From: Acidimicrobiaceae bacterium
GTDB taxonomy: Bacteria > Actinomycetota > Acidimicrobiia > Acidimicrobiales > RAAP-2
Direction: 5' to 3'
Assembly: GCA_947456245.1 (NCBI GenBank)
Contig: CANGPS010000018.1
Location: 1 to 33,270, forward strand
Length of the DNA stretch: 33,270 nucleotides
Made by a program: the position numbers and the translations under genes. A model generated the notes under the pieces. That model made no database searches, was not told where the DNA came from, and saw only the letters and a list, made by a program, of their open reading frames with translations. Position 1 is the stretch's first letter. Each line of letters starts with the position of its first letter. Shown here piece after piece: positions 29,160 through 33,270 of this stretch.

Positions 29160-29998
29160 GAGAGCGGCGCACGTCGGTCCCGGCCGTCCGGACCACGAAG
29201 GCCTCCGCCGGGGCGAGCCCGCTGGCCATGATGACGGCCTATGACGAGCCGACGGCTCGCCTGGTCGACGCCGGCGGCGTCGACCTCATCCTCGTGGGCG
29301 ACTCTGTGGGCAACGTCGTCCTCGGCCACGAGGACACCCTGCGGGTCACGGTCGACGACATGGTCCACCACACGGCGGCCGTGGCGGCGGCGCGGCCGGC
29401 CGCACTCATCATCGGGGACCTGCCCTGGCTCAGCTATCACGTCACGGTCGAGGAGGCCGTCCGGTCCGCCGCCGCCCTGGTCCGGGCGGGTGCCGACGCG
29501 GTCAAGCTCGAGGGCGGGATCAACCGCCTCGAGGTGATCGAGGCCATCATCGACGCCGAGATCCCCGTCATGGGCCACCTCGGCCTGACGCCCCAGTCGG
29601 TGCGGGCCTTCGGGGGATTCAAGGTCCAGGGTCGCTCGGCCGACGCCGCCGACGTCATCCGATCGGACGCCGCCGCCCTCGAGGAGGTCGGCTGCTTCGC
29701 CGTGGTCATCGAGGGCGTGCCGGATGTCCTGGGCGCCGCCATCACCGCCGAGCGATCGATCCCGACCATCGGCATCGGAGCCGGCCCCGCCACCGACGGC
29801 CAGGTGCTGGTGTTCCACGACGCCATGGGCCTCGGCGCCGGCCGTCCGCCGAAGTTCGTCCGCCAGTACCTCGACGGCGCGGCCCTGGTCACCGGGGCCG
29901 TGGCGGCCTTCGTGGCCGACGTGCGCTCCGGTGACTTCCCCGGCCCGGGCGAGTCCTATGCCTCGTCCGAGGACCTGCGGAGCCACCTCGACGGCTGA
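29156..29998 (+). CDS. panB: 3-methyl-2-oxobutanoate hydroxymethyltransferase
   Basis: PanB, 280 residues, a (beta/alpha)8 enzyme making ketopantoate from 2-oxoisovalerate and methylene-tetrahydrofolate, the first committed step of pantothenate and coenzyme A synthesis. Motifs: MMTAYDEPTARLVD, the metal-binding VGDSVGNVVLGHEDT (Asp49), KLEGG, MGHLGLTPQSV, and IGIGAGPATDGQVLVFHDAMGL. The ATG overlaps the DUF5318 stop, so the two are translationally coupled. No other pantothenate gene is in the window. Confidence 0.95.
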   Translation: MRERRTSVPAVRTTKASAGASPLAMMTAYDEPTARLVDAGGVDLILVGDSVGNVVLGHEDTLRVTVDDMVHHTAAVAAARPAALIIGDLPWLSYHVTVEEAVRSAAALVRAGADAVKLEGGINRLEVIEAIIDAEIPVMGHLGLTPQSVRAFGGFKVQGRSADAADVIRSDAAALEEVGCFAVVIEGVPDVLGAAITAERSIPTIGIGAGPATDGQVLVFHDAMGLGAGRPPKFVRQYLDGAALVTGAVAAFVADVRSGDFPGPGESYASSEDLRSHLDG

Positions 29999-30036
29999 TC
30001 GCGCCGGGTCGGGAGGACCGCAGTCCCCAGACCGTC

Positions 30037-30042
30037 TAGAGT
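30037..30042 (+). promoter_or_regulatory. Candidate -10 box of the rpsF promoter (TAGAGT)
   Basis: TAGAGT lies about 98 nt upstream of the rpsF ATG and directly before a structured region. No clear -35 is visible. It would give a leader of about 90 nt. Confidence 0.4.
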
Positions 30043-30049
30043 GGTCAGT

Positions 30050-30121
30050 CCCCCGTCACACAGGTGGGGGACAGTTGAGACCCTGCCCCGCGAGAGTCGT
30101 GGGGCCCGGCCTGACGGCCGG
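30050..30121 (+). promoter_or_regulatory. Structured rpsF leader with three successive hairpins
   Basis: Three stem-loops fill the space before the rpsF ribosome site: CCCCC/GGGGG (30050-30070, extended inward by G-U pairs); GCCCC/GGGGC with an inner extension (30085-30105, loop AGAGT); and CCGGCC-TGAC-GGCCGG (30106-30121), abutting the second. Leaders of rpsF operons in other bacteria bind the S6:S18 complex for autoregulation; both proteins are encoded here. That this leader does so is inference. Confidence 0.5.
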
Positions 30122-30139
30122 TCCAGAGGGAGGTTGCAC

Positions 30140-30451
30140 ATGCGGCACTACGAAGCCGTGATCATCTATGACGTCTCAGTCGAGCCCCAGGCCATCCAGG
30201 CCTCGCTGGACAAGTCGCTGGCCCTGATCGACCAGTTCGACGGCAAGGCCGGGGCGCTCGACCGCTGGGGTCGTCGGCCCTTCGCCTACGAGGTGAAGCA
30301 CAAGACCGAGGGCTACTACGTCATCGTCAGCTTCACCGGCGAGCCGTCCACCGTCGCCGAGCTCGACCGCACGCTGCGGCTCGCCGACGAGGTGCTCCGC
30401 CACAAGATCATCCGCATCCCCGACGCCGTCGTGGCTGCGGCCTCGGCCTGA
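30140..30451 (+). CDS. rpsF: Ribosomal protein S6
   Basis: A 103-residue S6 protein of the 30S subunit: MRHYEAVIIYDVSVEP at the start, then KAGALDRWGRRPFAYEVKHKTEGYYVIVSF, and RTLRLADEVLRHKIIRIPD near the end. S6 pairs with S18, encoded two genes later. AGAGGGAGG precedes the ATG by 6 nt. First gene of rpsF-ssb-rpsR-rplI. Confidence 0.97.
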   Translation: MRHYEAVIIYDVSVEPQAIQASLDKSLALIDQFDGKAGALDRWGRRPFAYEVKHKTEGYYVIVSFTGEPSTVAELDRTLRLADEVLRHKIIRIPDAVVAAASA

Positions 30452-30461
30452 GGGAGCGGCC

Positions 30462-30923
30462 ATGGCTGACAACACCGTGACCGTCGTGGGCAACCTGACC
30501 CGCGACCCCGAGCTGCGGTTCACCCCGAGCGGGCAGGCGAACGCCTCCTTCGGCATCGCCGTGAACCGCCGCTGGCAGAACCGCCAGACCCAGGACTGGG
30601 AGGAGCAGGTCTCCTACTTCAACGTGGTCTGCTGGCGAGAGATGGCCGAGAACGTGGCCGAGTCCCTGACCAAGGGGATGCGGATCGTCGTGACCGGCCG
30701 CCTCGAGCAGCGCTCGTGGGAGACCAAGGAGGGCGACAAGCGCTCCGTGGTCGAGATCTCGGCTGACGAGATCGGACCCTCCCTGCGCTGGGCCAGCGCC
30801 CAGGTGACCCGAAATGAGCGCAGCGACGGAGGCGGCGGCCGACCGGCCCCCCGTCCCGCAGCTGCACCCCGCAATGAGCCGCCGGCAGGCGCCGGCTATG
30901 GATACGACGAGGAGCCCTTCTGA
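30462..30923 (+). CDS. ssb: Single-stranded DNA-binding protein
   Basis: SSB, 153 residues. The OB fold spans about 1-110 ([21 protein letters not shown] ... [20 protein letters not shown] ... [13 protein letters not shown]). A Gly/Pro/Ala linker follows, then the acidic protein-docking tip DEEPF. It protects single-stranded DNA at forks and recruits partners. It is 10 nt after rpsF, with GAGGGAG upstream. Its stop shares one base with the rpsR ATG. Confidence 0.97.
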   Translation: MADNTVTVVGNLTRDPELRFTPSGQANASFGIAVNRRWQNRQTQDWEEQVSYFNVVCWREMAENVAESLTKGMRIVVTGRLEQRSWETKEGDKRSVVEISADEIGPSLRWASAQVTRNERSDGGGGRPAPRPAAAPRNEPPAGAGYGYDEEPF

Positions 30924-31366
30924 TGGCTGGACGACCGACAACTTCACGCAACACCAAGAGGAACCCCAAGGACCTCAAGCGCGGCTTCAAGAAGAAGCCC
31001 TGCCAGTTCTGCCGCGACAAGTCGGTGTGGATCGACTACAAGGACCTGAACACGCTCCGCAAGTTCATGTCCGACCGTGGCAAGATCCGCGCCCGCCGCG
31101 TCACCGGCAACTGCGAGCAGCACCAGCACGACGTCGCCGAGGCCATCAAGACGGCCCGTGAGCTCGTGCTCCTGCCCTACACGCAGCGCACCGTGACCGA
31201 GCGCCCGGCCCGCCGGGACCGGGGCGACCGCCCCGAGCGCTCGGACCGTGGCCCGCGCCGCGACGAGGCTGCTGCCGAGGAGGCGGAGGTCTCCGACGAG
31301 GTCGAGGAGACCCTGGCGGACGCCGCCATCGACGAGGCTGTCGAGAGCATCGAGGAGGAGGTCTGA
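30923..31366 (+). CDS. rpsR: Ribosomal protein S18 with a long charged C-terminal tail
   Basis: 147 residues, against about 75-90 for ordinary S18. The core (about 1-92) shows [40 protein letters not shown] and [13 protein letters not shown]. Cys27, Cys30, Cys64 and His67 or His69 suggest the zinc-binding (C+) form. Residues about 93-147 are an added tail, first Arg/Asp-rich ([18 protein letters not shown]), then strongly acidic. Composition and frame continue normally, and the stop overlaps rplI, so the tail is real coding sequence. Confidence 0.95.
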   Translation: MAGRPTTSRNTKRNPKDLKRGFKKKPCQFCRDKSVWIDYKDLNTLRKFMSDRGKIRARRVTGNCEQHQHDVAEAIKTARELVLLPYTQRTVTERPARRDRGDRPERSDRGPRRDEAAAEEAEVSDEVEETLADAAIDEAVESIEEEV

Positions 31367-31815
31367 TGAAGGTTCTGCTTCGTGAGGACGTGAGGGGCGT
31401 CGGCCGTCGTGGCGACGTCGTCGAGGTCGCTGGCGGCTACGCCCGCAACTTCCTGCTGCCCAACGGCAAGGCGCTCGAGGCCAACGGCAAGATGGCCGAG
31501 CAGGCCGAGTCGATGCGCAAGTCGCGTGACCAGCGTGACGCCAAGGACCGTGAGGCCGCCCAGGCGCAGGCCGCGGCCCTCGCCGGTGCGGTGATCGGGA
31601 TCCAGGCCCGTGCGGCGGCCGGCGGCCGTCTGTTCGGCTCTATCGGCCCGGTGGAGATCGTCTCGGCGATCGGCGCCCAGAAGGGCATCGAGATCGACCA
31701 GCACAAGGTGATCCTGCCTGAGCACCTCAAGGAGGTCGGCTCGAGCCAGGTGGCCATCGAGCTGTTCGACGACGTGGTCGTCGAGATCTCGATCGAGGTC
31801 ATCGCCCAGGGCTGA
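31366..31815 (+). CDS. rplI: Ribosomal protein L9
   Basis: A 149-residue L9 of the 50S subunit. The N-terminal domain [36 protein letters not shown] is diagnostic; a long charged helix and the C-terminal domain GGRLFGSIGPVEIVSAI follow. The ATG shares one base with the rpsR stop. It is the last gene before a strong hairpin. Confidence 0.97.
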   Translation: MKVLLREDVRGVGRRGDVVEVAGGYARNFLLPNGKALEANGKMAEQAESMRKSRDQRDAKDREAAQAQAAALAGAVIGIQARAAAGGRLFGSIGPVEIVSAIGAQKGIEIDQHKVILPEHLKEVGSSQVAIELFDDVVVEISIEVIAQG

Positions 31816-31835
31816 GCACCATCGAGGAGCACGTG

Positions 31836-31865
31836 GACGAGGCGCCCCTCCGGGGGCGCCTCGTC
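31836..31865 (+). terminator. Strong GC hairpin ending the rpsF-rplI operon
   Basis: GACGAGGCGCCCC pairs with GGGGCGCCTCGTC: a perfect 13-bp stem with a TCCG tetraloop, 20 nt after the rplI stop. No T-tract follows, as is frequent for actinobacterial terminators. Confidence 0.75.
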
Positions 31866-31905
31866 GCGTCCCCGGACCTGTCACACCCGAGGAGGACGCT
31901 GGTCC

Positions 31906-31932
31906 TGTGGATTCATCGACGGGTTGCCCACA
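31906..31932. promoter_or_regulatory. DnaA-box-like pair upstream of dnaB
   Basis: TGTGGATTC (31906-31914) and TTGCCCACA (31924-31932) face each other in the 190-nt gap between rplI and dnaB. Each is two or more mismatches from consensus. The rest of the gap holds the rplI terminator and GACAGTTGAG (31991-32000). Confidence 0.3.
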
Positions 31933-32005
31933 GCGTTCTCCCCACGAGATCCACCGGCTTTCCCCCTATCGCTCCCCAGCGTCGCTGGGCGACAGTTGAG
32001 TCCTC

Positions 32006-33270
32006 ATGGTCCAAGCCTTCGACGCCCCACGCCCCCGCCAGCTGCACCCGTCCCCCGGGCCGAGCGGACCCCGCACCCCGCCGCACGACCTGAGCGCCGA
32101 GGAGTCGCTGCTCGGCGCCATGCTGCTGTCGGGCGACGCCATCAACATCGCCTCGGCGATCTGTGGCCCGGAGGACTTCTACAAGCCCCGCCACGGCAAC
32201 CTCTTCCGGGCCATGATCCGCCTGAGCGACCAGGGCGAGCCCGTCGACGTGATCACGGTCACCGACGAGATGAAGCGCACGCTCGCCGCCGACCTCGTCG
32301 CCGATCCGGCCGAGCTCGTCGAGCTGCAGTCGACCACGCCCTCGGTGGCCAATGTGCAGCACTACGCCACCATCGTCAAGGAGCTCTCCACGCTGCGCCG
32401 CCTCGCGGCGGTGGCCGGCGAGATCTCCGACCTCGCCTACTCGGCGCCGTCTGACGTCGAGCAGGCGGTCGACGAGGCCGAGATCAAGCTGATGGAGATC
32501 TCCGACAGCCGTGCGGCGGACACGATGGTCCTGCTCAACGACCTGATCGACCCCAGCCTCGACCGGATCGACGAGCTCTCCAAGAACGGCGGGAAGGTCA
32601 CGGGCATCCGGACTGGGTACGTCGACGTCGACCGGGTGCTCTCTGGCCTGCAGCCCTCGTCGCTCTCGATCATCGGCGCCCGGCCGGCCATGGGAAAGAC
32701 CGCCTTCGCGCTCGGGATCCTCGTCCACGTGGGCGTCGTGGAGCGCAAGCCCGCACTGCTGTTCTCGCTCGAGATGAGCCACCTCGAGCTCACCCAGCGC
32801 CTCCTGGCCTCGGAGTCGAGCGTCGACGCCCAGAAGATGAAGCTCGGCCAGCTGAACGAGTCGGACTGGACCAAGGTCAACAACCAGGTCACCCGACTGT
32901 CGGGCGCCCCGATCTACATCGACGACAACCCGCACCTGACCGTGATGGACATCCGCAGCCGAGCCCGACGGCTCAAGAAGCAGCACGGCGAGCTCGGCCT
33001 CGTCATGATCGACTACCTCCAGCTCATGACCGGCCGGTCCAAGGCCGAGAACCGCCAGGTGGAGGTGGCCGAGATGAGCCGTGGCCTCAAGATCCTCGCC
33101 CGCGAGCTCGAGTGCCCGGTCGTGGCGCTCTCGCAGCTCTCCCGAGGCCTCGAGTCCCGTCAGGACAAGCGCCCGATGCTCTCGGACCTCCGCGAGTCGG
33201 GCTCCCTCGAGCAGGACGCCGACGTCGTGATGTTCCTCTACCGCGAGCAGGCCTACGACCAGCAGGCCTC
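32006..33270 (+). CDS. dnaB: Replicative DNA helicase DnaB (5' part; runs off the window)
   Basis: 421 complete codons are visible and the frame is still open at the window end. A Pro/His-rich lead is followed by the N-terminal DnaB domain (DLSAEESLLGAMLLSGDAI ... ATIVKELSTLRRLA), the linker and the RecA-like motor: TGIRTGYVDVDRVLSGL, Walker A GARPAMGKTAFAL, LLFSLEMS, Walker B LVMIDYLQLM and ALSQLSRGLESR. It is the fork helicase, probably loaded by DciA. No intein interrupts the Walker A region. The ATG at 32006 gives a normal N-terminus; its ribosome site is weak. Confidence 0.96.
   Translation, partial: MVQAFDAPRPRQLHPSPGPSGPRTPPHDLSAEESLLGAMLLSGDAINIASAICGPEDFYKPRHGNLFRAMIRLSDQGEPVDVITVTDEMKRTLAADLVADPAELVELQSTTPSVANVQHYATIVKELSTLRRLAAVAGEISDLAYSAPSDVEQAVDEAEIKLMEISDSRAADTMVLLNDLIDPSLDRIDELSKNGGKVTGIRTGYVDVDRVLSGLQPSSLSIIGARPAMGKTAFALGILVHVGVVERKPALLFSLEMSHLELTQRLLASESSVDAQKMKLGQLNESDWTKVNNQVTRLSGAPIYIDDNPHLTVMDIRSRARRLKKQHGELGLVMIDYLQLMTGRSKAENRQVEVAEMSRGLKILARELECPVVALSQLSRGLESRQDKRPMLSDLRESGSLEQDADVVMFLYREQAYDQQA

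Overview
The window is high-GC bacterial DNA, dense with genes and rich in GTG starts. The gene order is the replication-origin neighbourhood of Actinomycetota: gyrA, gyrB, dciA, recF, dnaN, dnaA, rpmH, rnpA, yidD, yidC, jag, rsmG, parA, parB, cwlM, trxA, trxB, then murJ, a DUF6049-type gene and pcnA, then ino1, a PadR gene, DUF5318, rpsF, ssb, rpsR, rplI and dnaB. This closely follows the corresponding Mycobacterium order, but without sigM and with several local insertions. An actinobacterium outside the mycobacteria, possibly class Acidimicrobiia, is my inference; no rRNA gene is present to settle it.

Layout. 1-1529: 5' part of a secreted IPT/fibronectin-III repeat protein (minus) and a DsbA/FrnE-type oxidoreductase (plus). 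1561-5996: gyrA and gyrB (minus). 6179-7297: a secreted protein with all six copper ligands of PHM/DBM-type monooxygenases, on the opposite strand and breaking the usual recF-dciA-gyrB order. 7314-11466: dciA, recF, dnaN, dnaA (minus). The dnaA-dnaN gap looks like oriC: a DnaA box, a GC spacer and consecutive DnaA-trios. More boxes lie around the dnaA start. 11716-17148: plus-strand run rpmH-rnpA-yidD-yidC-jag-rsmG-parA-parB, with two perfect parS sites before parA. 17304-24496: minus-strand envelope and redox block (degenerate CwlM, thioredoxin, thioredoxin reductase, small membrane protein, DegV, MurJ flippase, DUF6049 protein). 24552-28654: pcnA (plus), a secreted cysteine-module protein, inositol-phosphate synthase and its PadR regulator (minus). 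28740-33270: DUF5318 and panB, then the S6-SSB-S18-L9 operon behind a structured leader, then the 5' part of dnaB.

The replication genes form a near-complete set for initiation (DnaA, DciA loader, DnaB, SSB, beta clamp, gyrase), beside origin segregation (ParA, ParB, parS), membrane insertion (YidC, YidD) and cell-wall precursor control (CwlM, MurJ).

The strongest non-gene signals are: the putative origin unwinding element; a repeated promoter design in which a TANNNT -10 box sits 6-8 nt before the start codon of eight genes without an evident Shine-Dalgarno (probable leaderless mRNAs); a PadR-type palindrome over the padR -10; and a compositional break inside yidC. No tRNA, rRNA, IS element, integrase or CRISPR array was seen. 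No gene-free stretch exceeds about 265 bases. I did not find an obviously new multi-gene system; the copper protein between dciA and gyrB is the least expected gene.
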